Assembly (NCBI GenBank): GCA_030430565.1
Contig: JAUIKS010000025.1
Coordinates: 1 to 64,000 of the forward strand
Source of the DNA: Polyangia bacterium
Lineage (GTDB): Bacteria > Myxococcota_A > Polyangia > Nannocystales > Nannocystaceae
Direction of reading: 5' to 3'
DNA: 64,000 bases
The stretch's first letter is position 1; each line of letters opens with the position of its first letter. The notes under the pieces were generated by a model. It saw only the letters and a program-made list of their open reading frames with translations. It searched no databases and was not told where the DNA came from. This document shows positions 18,174-27,200 of this stretch, in pieces. Made by a program: the position numbers and the translations under genes.

Positions 18174-18199
18174 GCGACAACGGCTCGCCGCCGGCGTGC

Positions 18200-18205
18200 T
18201 ACCAT
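18200..18205 (+). promoter_or_regulatory. -10-like hexamer TACCAT before GD-repeat lipoprotein
   Basis: TACCAT ends 16 nt before the ATG at 18222, giving a leader of about ten nucleotides or less. Confidence 0.4.
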
Positions 18206-18221
18206 CCTCGGGTCGTAGGCG

Positions 18222-18770
18222 ATGCAGATCACGAAGCCAGCGTTTCGCGCCGTCGCGCTCCTGCTCGCGGCCGCGGTCACGTCGGGCTGCGCCGGCGACG
18301 ACGGCGAGACCACCGCGAGCGCGTCGACCGACTCCGCCAGCACCACGAGCGCGGGCGGGTCGACTGAGACCACTGGTGACGCGAGCTCTGGCGACATGAC
18401 CTCTGGGACTGGTTCTACCTCGGGGTCAACCGGAGGAGGCGGCGACGGGGATGGCGACGGCGACGGGGATGGCGACGGCGACGGGGACGGCGACGGAGAC
18501 GGAGACGGAGACGGAGACGGAGACGGAGACAATCCGGTCTGCGGGGCGTTTTCAGACAAGGTCCGCGAGTGCCTCGGCGACTACTACGGCGATGACGCCC
18601 TGTACACGTGCTTGGAGCTGTTCGGCTACCTTGACGACTATGGTCCAGACTGCGTCAGCGCCTACGAGGACTACTACTCGTGCCTCGCCGCGCTCTCGTG
18701 TGAGGTGCTAGAGAGCGATCTCGGGTGCCAGGAAGAGGTCGCCGTGATCGACGGCGTGTGCCAGGACTAG
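18222..18770 (+). CDS. Small Cys-rich lipoprotein on a Gly-Asp stalk
   Basis: A 182-residue lipoprotein. The signal peptide ends in lipobox VTSGC (Cys23). A Ser/Thr/Gly-rich segment follows, then fifteen consecutive Gly-Asp pairs, and a compact C-terminal domain of about 75 residues with six or more Cys (NPVCGAF, VRECLGD, YTCLELF, DCVSAYEDYYSCLAAL, SCEVL, LGCQEE). The Cys spacing suggests a helical disulfide-rich domain. The Gly-Asp array probably serves as an extended, possibly calcium-binding spacer that lifts the domain from the outer membrane. No function is recognised. Confidence 0.85.
   Translation: MQITKPAFRAVALLLAAAVTSGCAGDDGETTASASTDSASTTSAGGSTETTGDASSGDMTSGTGSTSGSTGGGGDGDGDGDGDGDGDGDGDGDGDGDGDGDGDNPVCGAFSDKVRECLGDYYGDDALYTCLELFGYLDDYGPDCVSAYEDYYSCLAALSCEVLESDLGCQEEVAVIDGVCQD
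18441..18530 (+). repeat. Gly-Asp hexanucleotide array (15 units)
   Basis: Fifteen tandem 6-bp units of the GGNGAY type encode (GD)15. Codon choice drifts from GGCGAC/GGGGAT at the 5' end to a homogeneous GGAGAC run at the 3' end, which suggests recent slippage expansion there. Confidence 0.95.
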
Positions 18771-18822
18771 CCGCGCGGGCGACGGGTGAGGCCAATCGTC
18801 TCGGCCGCGGCCTTCATCGCGG

Positions 18823-18828
18823 TATCAT
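18823..18828 (+). promoter_or_regulatory. -10-like hexamer TATCAT
   Basis: TATCAT ends exactly 6 nt before the GTG at 18835. Confidence 0.55.
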
Positions 18829-18834
18829 CCGCGC

Positions 18835-19269
18835 GTGAGGTATACGCGGCTCTTTCGGCACGGGACGGTCGCGCTCGCGTTGGTGCTCACGAGCTGTGAA
18901 CCTCCGTTGCCGCGGATGAAGACGACGCAGCTTCCGGGCCGCGACGGCGGAGGAACGCTGGAGGGGGTTGTGCGCGATCTGGACGGGCAGGCGCTCGCCC
19001 GGGCTACGATCTTGATTCGCTGCGAGTGTCTCGCCGGCGATCGCTACGCGACGACGAACCAACACGGGGTCTTTCGTTTTCAGCAGCTCCCGGACGGGGA
19101 CTACGCGGTCGTGGTGTTCTTCGGGAGCTTCTCCTTCTCGTCGCGGAGGGTTCGTATTCGCGACGGGCGTGGCCTTCGACTCGAGGTGACGCTCGACCCG
19201 CGGCCGCGCGACTTCGCGCGCCCATCGCGCCCACCGCGGACACGAGGTAGCTTCGATCTGAAGCCGTGA
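18835..19269 (+). CDS. Lipoprotein with carboxypeptidase-regulatory-like (Ig-fold) domain
   Basis: A 144-residue lipoprotein with lipobox VLTSC (Cys21). Residues about 45-120 match a carboxypeptidase-regulatory-like beta-sandwich: GVVRDLDGQALARATI, then T.QHGVFRFQQLPDGDYAVVV. Such domains are stable surface modules that often mediate adhesion or assembly and have no enzymatic activity. Two Cys (CEC) lie in the first strands. The Arg/Pro-rich C-terminus looks unstructured. The GTG start is supported by a TATCAT hexamer 6 nt upstream. It is convergent with the HTTM operon. Confidence 0.82.
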   Translation: MRYTRLFRHGTVALALVLTSCEPPLPRMKTTQLPGRDGGGTLEGVVRDLDGQALARATILIRCECLAGDRYATTNQHGVFRFQQLPDGDYAVVVFFGSFSFSSRRVRIRDGRGLRLEVTLDPRPRDFARPSRPPRTRGSFDLKP

Positions 19270-19329
19270 CGACGCGCGGGCGACGGTAGCCGCTCGGACG
19301 GCGCGTTGGGGTGTCGCGAGGCCGAACTA

Positions 19330-21351
19330 TCACGTGGTCGAAGAGACAGGCTCGGGCGCTCCTGCCTCGCGTCGGATGCAGCGTCGCGCCACGATCCACA
19401 GGCCGATCAGCAAGATGTGCCAGGGGACAGGTGAGGGCGCGCCGCTCCGCGGCTGCCACGCGAGCAGCCGCGACTCGTTCGGCGGGTGCAGGAGATCGGC
19501 GCAGCGGAAGGCGAGCAGCGTGGTGTCCTGCGCCTCGCGCTGGGCTCGACGCGCCCACGCTTCGTCCGTCTCGCTCGCGCCGAAGGCCAGCGCCGGGACC
19601 GTGCGTCGAACGAGCTCGACTCGCTCGACCTGCGGCCCGCCGCGCAGGCACGCGTAGCGCGCCAGCCACGGCCGCGCCCACGGTCGCGCCGCGCTCATGC
19701 GGAAGGACTTCTCGCGCTTGTGCCGACCGAGGATCGGTCGGCGCGTCGAGTCGGGCGCGTTGGGGCTCTGCACGATCGACGCGCGACGGCCACGCGCGTC
19801 GATCCCGAAGACGTACACAAACGCCTCCTGCGTCGGTGGATCCGGCGCGTACATCATCCAGTCCTGGTACGTCCGCGTGAAGCTCGTCCAGGTCGCAAAC
19901 GGGCGCGAGATGGCGGTAACGGCGGGTGTGCGGGGGCGCTCGTGGGGCAGCGCGTAGAGCAGCGCCGCGGCGACGTGAACCGTGCAGAACGCCGGCGCTA
20001 GCACGCGGCGACGGGGGACGCGTCGTCGCCACGCGCGCGCGATGAGCAGCGAGGCGGCGGCGAGGGTCAACCACGGCCACGCTTCGGGCGCCGCCGCGAT
20101 CACGGCGCCGGATCCGGCGAGGTACACGAGCAGCTCGAGCGGTGTCAGGACGCGGGCGTCGGCGCTGCGGCTTCGCGCTCGCGAGAGCTCCGGCGCGCCG
20201 TTGTCGAGCAGCAGGTACAGCGCCGCCGGGGACAGCGCGAGGACGTCGACGGACAGCGTGGCGAACAGCCCGAGGTGGAACAGCAGCCCGAAGGGGATCC
20301 ACAGCCGCGGCGCGCTCACCGTGGCGAGCAGCCGCGCGCCAACGGGTGTCTCGAGGGCCAGGCAGACGACGAGGCCCGCGCCGGCGCCCAGCGACAACCA
20401 CACCCACGGCGCCGCGCCCAGCTCGGTCGCGGGCCTGTAGACCGCGGCGAATAGATACGCGCCGACGGCCGCGGCCGCGACCGCGAGCGCGCGCGTCCCC
20501 AGCGTCGGGCGCGCTCGCGGGCCGGGGATCGAGCGCAGCGTGTGGATGACGGTCAGCGCGAAGCCGAACTCGAGCGCGAGGGTGAGATGACTGGCAGCCC
20601 AGAGCGCCGGCGCCAGCTCGCCGGCGTGCGCGCGAACGGCCCAGCGCGCGTGGAGGTGATTCGTCAGCGCGTAGTGGACCCCCTGTCCGTTCATCCATGT
20701 CGCTCCGTCCTTGGCGACCGCGTTGGCGAAGTAGATCAGGATCAGCTGCAGCGCCAAGAGCACCCGCGGCCAGCGCGGGATCGGCCGCAGCGGGGTCGCG
20801 CGGGCGTCGAGCGAGCAGGCGGCGCCGCAGTCAGAGAAGCACAGCAGCAGCAGCGAGATCGTGAGCACCTGCTCGCCGGCGAAGGGCAGGAAATTGCGCG
20901 ACCAGGTCGAGAGGTACAGGGCCAGCGCGCTCCACTTCGAGACCGTGGTCCACTTCCCGACGAGCAGGCCGAGCAGCGCGGCGTAGAGCGTCGCGAAGTG
21001 GAGCTGCACGGCCAGCGGCGAGTCCCAGAAGTGGAGCAGGCTCCAAGACGTCCCGAGCGGGTACTTGAGGAGCGTCCAGCGGCCGGGCGTGAGCACGTCG
21101 TCAAACTGCGAGAGCGCGTGCGTGTAGCGTGCGCCCGCGGTCGTGAGCAGGCCGGCGTCGGAGTACAGGAGCTCGCCGCTGAGATGCAGCGAGACCGCGT
21201 TCACGAGCAGCAGCGAGGCGAGCGCGACGCGAAAGCGCGCGAGCGGGCGCGGGTCCTCATACCCGAGCAGCACGTCGAGCGCTCGCTCGCGCCGCGCCAT
21301 CGCGAGCATGGCGAGCAGCGCGATCAAGAGGAGCGTCGCCGCGTCGGTCAC
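19330..21351 (-). CDS. HTTM (vitamin K-dependent gamma-carboxylase-like) membrane protein
   Basis: A 673-residue polytopic membrane protein with about a dozen hydrophobic segments in the first 480 residues and a soluble C-terminal part of about 150 residues. Family signs are the early ARFRVALASLLL helix, SWSLLHFWDSP, SALALYLSTWSRN, and especially LILIYFANAVAKDGATW with GQGVHYAL, the pattern of HTTM proteins related to gamma-glutamyl carboxylase. It lacks an obvious way to assign a substrate. It starts 4 bp after the stop of the membrane-protein gene at 21356-21856, so the two form an operon. The C-terminal soluble region (TYQDWMMYAPDPP onward) matches the usual HTTM tail. Confidence 0.82.
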   Translation of the reverse strand: MTDAATLLLIALLAMLAMARRERALDVLLGYEDPRPLARFRVALASLLLVNAVSLHLSGELLYSDAGLLTTAGARYTHALSQFDDVLTPGRWTLLKYPLGTSWSLLHFWDSPLAVQLHFATLYAALLGLLVGKWTTVSKWSALALYLSTWSRNFLPFAGEQVLTISLLLLCFSDCGAACSLDARATPLRPIPRWPRVLLALQLILIYFANAVAKDGATWMNGQGVHYALTNHLHARWAVRAHAGELAPALWAASHLTLALEFGFALTVIHTLRSIPGPRARPTLGTRALAVAAAAVGAYLFAAVYRPATELGAAPWVWLSLGAGAGLVVCLALETPVGARLLATVSAPRLWIPFGLLFHLGLFATLSVDVLALSPAALYLLLDNGAPELSRARSRSADARVLTPLELLVYLAGSGAVIAAAPEAWPWLTLAAASLLIARAWRRRVPRRRVLAPAFCTVHVAAALLYALPHERPRTPAVTAISRPFATWTSFTRTYQDWMMYAPDPPTQEAFVYVFGIDARGRRASIVQSPNAPDSTRRPILGRHKREKSFRMSAARPWARPWLARYACLRGGPQVERVELVRRTVPALAFGASETDEAWARRAQREAQDTTLLAFRCADLLHPPNESRLLAWQPRSGAPSPVPWHILLIGLWIVARRCIRREAGAPEPVSSTT

Positions 21352-21355
21352 GTCG

Positions 21356-21856
21356 TCACAGCGTCGCGCGCCACACGTGCGCGCCGATCCCCAGCGCCAT
21401 GTTGAGCGCGTTCGTGACGATCATCAGCACGCCTACGCGCGTGAAGCGGGTCTTGATCGCGGGCAGCTCCGCGGCGGTGGCGAAGGTCCGCCGCGGCCAC
21501 AGCGTCCACGAGACGTAGACGAAGCAGCCCGCGCTGGTCGCGAAGAGCAGCAGCTTGAGCGCGAAGAGCGAGCGCCACAGCGCGTCGCCGTTGACATGGT
21601 GCCCGGGCCAGACCGCGAGCGCGGCGCCCGAGAGTAGGATCGCGACGATCCCCGAAAAGACCTTCCAGCGCGCGCCGTGGACGACCGTGAAGATAAAGTC
21701 CTCGAAGTCCGCCTCTCGCGTGACGCGCTTGAAGTAGATCTCGGCGCGCGGGTGCAGGACGAAGATCGAGAACACCATCGCGCCGATCCACACCCCGCCC
21801 CCCAGCACGTGTACGCCCAGGAGCGTGGCCTCGGCGAGCAGCTGCGCGATCGACAT
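21356..21856 (-). CDS. Four-helix membrane protein (CopD-like)
   Basis: A 166-residue protein with four hydrophobic helices: LLGVHVLGGGVWIGAMVF, WKVFSGIVAILLSG, LFALKLLLFATSAG and VGVLMIVTNALNMALG. The first helix carries HVLGGGVWIG, like the conserved His-containing first helix of CopD-type and related copper-resistance membrane proteins. The resemblance is at the level of fold and motif only. It is first in a two-gene operon with the HTTM protein. GACCAT lies 6 nt before the ATG, a variant of the usual leaderless -10. Confidence 0.72.
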   Translation of the reverse strand: MSIAQLLAEATLLGVHVLGGGVWIGAMVFSIFVLHPRAEIYFKRVTREADFEDFIFTVVHGARWKVFSGIVAILLSGAALAVWPGHHVNGDALWRSLFALKLLLFATSAGCFVYVSWTLWPRRTFATAAELPAIKTRFTRVGVLMIVTNALNMALGIGAHVWRATL

Positions 21857-21862
21857 ACGCCG

Positions 21863-21868
21863 ATGGTC
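21863..21868 (-). promoter_or_regulatory. -10-like hexamer GACCAT
   Basis: GACCAT ends 6 nt before the ATG at 21856. The spacing fits, but the first base is atypical. Confidence 0.3.
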
Positions 21869-21883
21869 TCGTTTCTCTCGCTT

Positions 21884-22909
21884 CTAAAAGGCCCCTTGGA
21901 GGGTAAGGCCGGCGTAGCCGCGTCCGAAGCTCGGGCTCAGCGCGCCGAGCCGTCGCCCGCGCTCGCGCTTGTAGGCGCCGGCGTAGGCCAGCATCAGCGC
22001 GCCGAAGGTGATCGCCGCGTAGCTGAGGTTCGCGGTGGTGTCGAGCAGCAGCTGGTTCTTGCGGGCGCAGACCTCAACGCCCTCGTGCGCGCATCGGTTC
22101 TTGTAGCGATCCGTCAAGAACACCGCCCGCGTGGCGATCAGCGAGAGGACGCCGATGCCCAGCAGCCCGCCGCCGGGGCCGGCGATCGGCGCCATGTTGC
22201 GCGCCTTGTCGTGGCGCAGCGCGGCCCCGCGACCGAGGAAGTGCCCGCCGAGCGCGCCGAAGGGGACTGAGACGAGCTGGAGGCCCACCGCGCCGACGCG
22301 GTAGCCCGAGCCGGTGCGCTCGCAGTCACCGATCGCGGAGAGCGGGGAGCCGGCGTCGAAGACCCCGCGGAAGCAGCCCGCGACGTGGTTCGCGTGCAGC
22401 GTCTGGAGGCCGACCGCGCCGCCGAGCGCGAACAGGCTGAACACGGTGAAGCCGGCGCCGACGCCCGTGAGCGCGCCCGCCGGCGGAGGCGTTCGCTGGG
22501 GCTGGGGCTGGGGCTGGGGCTGGGGCTGCGGCTGGTACTGAGGCTGGGGCTGGGGCTGCGGCTGATACTGGGGTTGAGGCTGTGGTTGAGGCTGAACCTG
22601 TCCCGTGGGATAGGCTTGGGGCTGCGCGGGCTGGGGTTGGGGCTGCGCGGGCTGGGCCGGGGCGCCAGGCGGGCGCGTCGCCCAGTCCGGCGCGGGTTGA
22701 GGCTGGGGTTGAACCGGCTGGGGCTGGGGCTGTGGTTGGGGCTGGGGCTGAACCGGCTGCGGTTGTGGTTGCGGCGCAGGTTGAGCTGGCTGGGGCTGCG
22801 CTGGCGCTGGCGCTGGCTCCTGCGCCTGGGCGACGGGCGACCCCAGCGCGAGCGCGAGCGTCGGCGCGAGCGCGAGCGGGACTCGCCTCCAGCGCGGCCG
22901 ACTCGTCAT
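21884..22909 (-). CDS. Secreted/envelope protein with Pro-Gln repeat linker and membrane domain
   Basis: A 341-residue protein. The ATG at 22909 is chosen because it overlaps the upstream stop as ATGA; a longer frame to 22951 is less likely. Residues 1-28 are a signal peptide ending SPVAQAQ. Residues about 29-140 are almost pure Pro/Gln/Ala/Tyr (PQPQPQPQ repeats), a stiff periplasmic linker. The rest has four or five hydrophobic segments, with Cys residues in the loops (HVAGCF, IGDCERTG, RCAHEGVEVCARK). The architecture suggests a cell-wall-spanning envelope protein. No family is recognised. It is last in a three-gene minus-strand operon. Confidence 0.75.
   Translation of the reverse strand: MTSRPRWRRVPLALAPTLALALGSPVAQAQEPAPAPAQPQPAQPAPQPQPQPVQPQPQPQPQPQPVQPQPQPAPDWATRPPGAPAQPAQPQPQPAQPQAYPTGQVQPQPQPQPQYQPQPQPQPQYQPQPQPQPQPQPQRTPPPAGALTGVGAGFTVFSLFALGGAVGLQTLHANHVAGCFRGVFDAGSPLSAIGDCERTGSGYRVGAVGLQLVSVPFGALGGHFLGRGAALRHDKARNMAPIAGPGGGLLGIGVLSLIATRAVFLTDRYKNRCAHEGVEVCARKNQLLLDTTANLSYAAITFGALMLAYAGAYKRERGRRLGALSPSFGRGYAGLTLQGAF
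22490..22825 (-). repeat. Pro-Gln coding repeat
   Basis: Degenerate hexanucleotide repeats (CAGCCC-type units on the minus strand) encode the Pro-Gln linker of the 21884-22909 gene. Boundaries are approximate. Confidence 0.85.
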
Positions 22910-23361
22910 CGCGCGGCGCCCCCGGGCTGGGCGACTCGGCGTCGTCTCCACAGCGGCAACACGAGCGCGAAGGCGAGCGCGCCGAGCAGCTCGAGGGGGC
23001 TCGCGCCGCGATCGATCGCGCAGCCGTTGAGATCGGGGTCGCAGTTGCGGTCGACGGGGTCGTCACCGGGGCAGATCAGCGAGGGCGCGGTGTGACCGAC
23101 GGGCTGCCCCTTGATCTTCGAGCACAGCTGCTCGAGGCCGCCGTTCTCCTCGCAGAGCGCCGCGCACTCCTCCAGCCCCGAGACGCAGGTGAGGGTCTCG
23201 CGGTCGCAGAAGCCGGCGCCGCGGTACTGGGTCTGATCGTCGCAGTGGCAGGCGACCTCGCAGACGTTGTCGTCGCCGGTGCTGCAGGCGCCCAGCCAGA
23301 CGCCTGTCGTAAGGGTCATGAGCAGCGCGAGGGCTGCCAGTGATCTGCGGTTCGCGTGCAC
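22906..23361 (-). CDS. Cys-rich lipoprotein with C-terminal membrane/Arg sorting-like tail
   Basis: A 151-residue protein with lipobox WLGAC (Cys26) and a domain with at least ten Cys (VCEVACHCDD, GFCDRETLTC, ECAALCEENG, QLCSK, ICPGDD). It ends with a hydrophobic helix (LLGALAFALVLPLW) followed by RRRR, like a MYXO-CTERM-type tail but without the GCGC signature; a NCDPDLNGC segment precedes it. Having both a lipid anchor and a C-terminal helix is unusual. It overlaps the next gene as ATGA and lies 4 bp after the gene at 23366, so it is the middle gene of an operon. Confidence 0.8.
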   Translation of the reverse strand: MHANRRSLAALALLMTLTTGVWLGACSTGDDNVCEVACHCDDQTQYRGAGFCDRETLTCVSGLEECAALCEENGGLEQLCSKIKGQPVGHTAPSLICPGDDPVDRNCDPDLNGCAIDRGASPLELLGALAFALVLPLWRRRRVAQPGGAAR

Positions 23362-23365
23362 TCTT

Positions 23366-24028
23366 CTACGACCCTCCCGTGGTCACGCCGCCGCTCGACG
23401 TGCCCGTGCTGTCGGTCTCCCCGGTCGTCCCTGAGCCGGTCTCGCCCGTGCCGTCCGTGTCGCTTGTACCGCCCGTGCCGTCGGTGTCGGCCGTGCCCGC
23501 GCTTGTATCGGTGCTCGTGCCCGTCTCGGTCCCGTCGGTCCCGGCGGTCCCGTCGGTCCCGTCGGTCGTCGTGAACTCCGTCGACGTCGAGCTGCCGCTG
23601 GTCGTCAGGCCGTCGACCGAGCAGGTCTCGTCGGTGCACTGGTAGGCGCTCCATCGGCACCCGCAGATCGAGATGTTGTCGCGCGCGCACAGCCCGGGCA
23701 CGAACTTCGACTCAAACAGCTCGTCGTGGAAGGAGCCGTCCTCGCAGCCCCAGGCCGCGTCGACCCCGACCGCCGCCGGCGCCTCGCCCCCGCAGGGCGA
23801 GAGTTCGTCGTGATCGCTGATGCAGCGCGCGACGCAGCTCGTGTCCTCCTCGCAGCTGTCGCCGACGCAGCGCACGCAGTCGCGGGCGCACAAGAACGCG
23901 AGCTGACAGCTCTTCACCGGGCTGTCCGGCGCCGACTTGATGTCGATCGGCGAGCTGCACCCGCCGAGCGGCGTCGCGCTCACCACAGCGAGCGACACAA
24001 GGATCAACGTCAGCACGCGCGCGCGCAC
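23366..24028 (-). CDS. Cys-rich lipoprotein with Thr/Asp/Gly C-terminal stalk
   Basis: A 220-residue lipoprotein starting at GTG 24028. The frame is open further upstream, but the signal peptide MRARVLTLILV...TPLGGC (Cys24) starts here and TACACT lies 6 nt before it. Residues 40-145 hold about twelve Cys (CARDCVRCVGDSCEED, SCVARC, CGGEAP, WGCEDG, ICGCRW, QCTDETC), which suggests a disulfide-stabilised fold. Residues 150-220 are a Thr/Asp/Gly/Ser repeat of the TDGTGGTSDTDGT type. It is first in the operon with the genes at 22906 and 21884. The role is unknown. Confidence 0.82.
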   Translation of the reverse strand: MRARVLTLILVSLAVVSATPLGGCSSPIDIKSAPDSPVKSCQLAFLCARDCVRCVGDSCEEDTSCVARCISDHDELSPCGGEAPAAVGVDAAWGCEDGSFHDELFESKFVPGLCARDNISICGCRWSAYQCTDETCSVDGLTTSGSSTSTEFTTTDGTDGTAGTDGTETGTSTDTSAGTADTDGTGGTSDTDGTGETGSGTTGETDSTGTSSGGVTTGGS

Positions 24029-24034
24029 GCCACG

Positions 24035-24040
24035 AGTGTA
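24035..24040 (-). promoter_or_regulatory. -10-like hexamer TACACT
   Basis: TACACT ends exactly 6 nt before the GTG at 24028 and decides that start over the upstream in-frame ATG at 24268. Confidence 0.55.
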
Positions 24041-24267
24041 TCGGTCGCGCGCGGACGCGACAATTCCATCGCGTTGTCTCCATGTCGCGCGCGCGTAGCC
24101 GCGACGCGGCGTGAATCCATGTTCGGTCCGCATTCGCGTCTCGAGCTCGAGGGCGCGGTCAAAACAAAAAACCGATCTCGCGCTCGTGCGTATCGTGTAG
24201 GGTCGCCTCGGCTCGCGCGCGACATCCCCCGCTGTTTCTTCGAACACCGCCGCCCCGTGCGTTCCCA

Positions 24268-27200
24268 ATGAGACCGCTGCTCCTCCTCTTGGCGCTCCAG
24301 GCCGCGCCCGCGCCCGCTCCCCGGCAGACGGAGTCCGTGGAGCTCTCGGGCGAGCGCTGGCGCGAGCTCGCGGCCGGAGCCGAGGCGGTCGACGGCGTCG
24401 AGTCGCTCGCGGCCTGGGCCAGCGCGCGCGACGTCGAGCTCGAGTACATCCCGGGCGGCGCTCGCGGGGCGCCGCCGGGGCTCAAGGTCCGCGCGCGATG
24501 GACGATCCGCGCGCTCGCGCCAAAGCCATTCCTCGGCGCCCTCATCGGCCCTGGCGCGGAGATCGAGTCCGTGCGCTGGAACGGGCGACCCGCGACGATC
24601 GCGACCACGCGCTTCGGCACGGTCGTCGTCGGGGAGGTCACGGGCGGGAGCGCGACGATCGAGCTCGCGGCCTTCGTGCCGGGCGACCCCACGCGCGCGG
24701 CGCTCCCCCTCGAGCTGCTGCCGGCGGTCACGGGCTCGCTGCGGATGCGTCCCTCGAGACAGGTCACGCCGGGGGCCGAGGCCGAGACCGAGGTCACGCT
24801 CACGCCCGAGCTGCTCGTCGGCGCCTCCCGGGTCGCGCCGGTGCGGGTCGGCGCGCGATTCTGGGCGGGGGACGAGCGCGTCGAGCTGCGGCTGGTCGCG
24901 GGGCGTGAACCCGCCGACGGCAGTGAGGGCGCGGACGCGGTCGAGAAGACGCTCGCGGTCGCGAGCGTCGGGCTCGGCGTGACCGTCGGCGACGCGGCGC
25001 TCCGCGGTCGCGCGCGGGTGCGATGGGAGCTGCGCCGCGGGCAGCTCGACGCGGTCTCGCTCGCGGTCGCGAACCTCGGCGCGGACCTCGAGCTGACCGG
25101 CGCAGGCGTGCGCTCGTGGAGACGGGTCGGCGATCGCGTCGAGGTCGAGCTGCAGTCGCCCGTGCAGGGTCGCGTCGAGCTCGAGCTGAGGTGGACCGAG
25201 GCGATCCCCGCGGGTACCGAGTCGACGCTGCCGCTGCCGCGGATCGAGCCCGAGGGGGCGTTTCGCACCATCAGCGCGGCCCAGCTCGCGCGCGACGGCG
25301 AGGTCGAGGTGCTGCCGACGCTCGACGGCTGGGACGCGCTCGCGTCCGCCGAGCTGCCGAGCTGGGCGCAGGGCCTCGTCGAGGGCGTGCCGACGGCGGC
25401 GTTTCGCGTGGTGGGCGTGGGGGACGGCCGGCTCGACCTGCTCCGCTTCGAACCCGTCGCCGCGCCGCCGGCGGTCGTCGACGTCGCGAGCTACACGATC
25501 GCGACGACCCGCGAGGGGCGGACGCTTACGCGGGCGCACTACGAGCTCCGCAACGAGCGCGCCGCGTTCCTGCGCATCGAGCCGCCGCCGGGCGCTCGGA
25601 TCATCGGCGCGCGGGTGGCCGGCGAGACCGCCCTGCCGGCGCGCGGGGCCGGCGACGCGTGGTTGATCCCGCTGCAGCGCTCGGTCGAGACGGTGGAGGG
25701 GTTGATCTCGTTCCCGGTCGAGGTCGCGCTGCTCGGCGAGAGCACGGCGTGGCGCCGTCGAGAGCGGCGCGAGCTCGCGCTGCCGACCGTCGACGCCGAG
25801 GTCGCGATCACGCGCGTCACCGTGTACCTGCCGCCCGACTACGACTCGCGGCTCGACGTCGGCGACGACGACGTGGTCTCGTCCTTCACGAAGGGCGACG
25901 GCATCACCTACGGGCTCGGGCTCGGGGGCGTGGGCGCGGCCGAGGCCGACGCGCGCTTTCAGTCCGCCGTCCGCCACTGGCTCAACAACGACTTCGACCA
26001 GGCCCAGCAGGAGCTCGACGCGCTCGAGGAGATGGGCGCGAAGAGCGAGAACATCGACCGCCTGCAGTCCAACCTCTACGTCATCCAGGGGCAGAGCGAG
26101 GGCAAGGACAAGTCGCTCGAGCGGCGCGTCAAGGAGCAGGCCAAGGCGCGCGCGGTCGATCAGCAGCGCGCGCTCGAGGACCAGCGCCGGCAGGCTGAGG
26201 AGTACCGCCGCGCCGGCGAGTACGACAAGGCCGAGGTGACCTACCGCTCGGCGATCGAGATCGGCAAGAAGCTCGAGCGTCTCGAGCAGCGCGAGTCGGT
26301 CGAGCAGAAGAAAGCCAACGTCGCGCTGAGCGACGAGCTGGTGACGCTCGAGAAAGAGCGCGCCCGCAAGCGCACGTTTGGGCGCAGCGGCGGCGCGACG
26401 AAGAAGAAGAAGAAGGGCAAGAGCGTCCTCGACACGAAGTTTAAGAACGAGTCGCCGGACGAGACGAGCGGGGTCGATGAGGCGTCGACGCCCGCCGCCC
26501 AGCCCGCGCAGCCGGAGACGGGCGCGGTCCCGGAGACCGTCACGATCGAGCGCGATGAGCTCGAGGGGCTCTTGAACCCAGACAAGGCCTCGGTGCGGAC
26601 CCCAGAGCCAGCGCCAGCGCCGGAGCCAGAGCCAGCGCCGGACGCTGCTGAGGGTCGCTTCACCGTGGACGGCGCCAACATCAACGGGCCGACCGACAAC
26701 GCGCCCGCGCGCGTCCCTGACACCGACGCCGTCTACGTCGAGCTCGAGGACGCGCCGACCGGCGGCCACGCCAAGGCGCCGGCGCGCGACGCTGACGGCA
26801 ACGTCATCTACAAGGTCAAGGACAAGCCGCGCGACACGACGAAGCCCGACACGACGAGCCGCGACTTCACGGCGGTCATCGACGTCGCGCCCACGGCCTC
26901 GCGTGACGCCGCCGGGGTCGCCGTCGGCGGCGAGGCCGAGCCCGCGCCGCTCGAGGAGGAGGAGGAGCAGCCGCTCGCGGCCGCGGCCGAGCCCCCGCCG
27001 CCCGCCGACGCCCCGAGGCTCTTGTCGCGCGCGCCCGGGGTCTCGGCGAGGCGGGCGCGCGTGGGCTCCCGCCGCGGACCCAGGCGAGGGCAGAGCGTCG
27101 GGCGCCCGGACTCCTCTCGGCGTGAGCGCAAGGGGCGGGGGCCGGGTCCAGCTGGCGGAAAAGCCAGCAAGCAGACGAAGCCGCCCCCGAGCCCGCCGCC

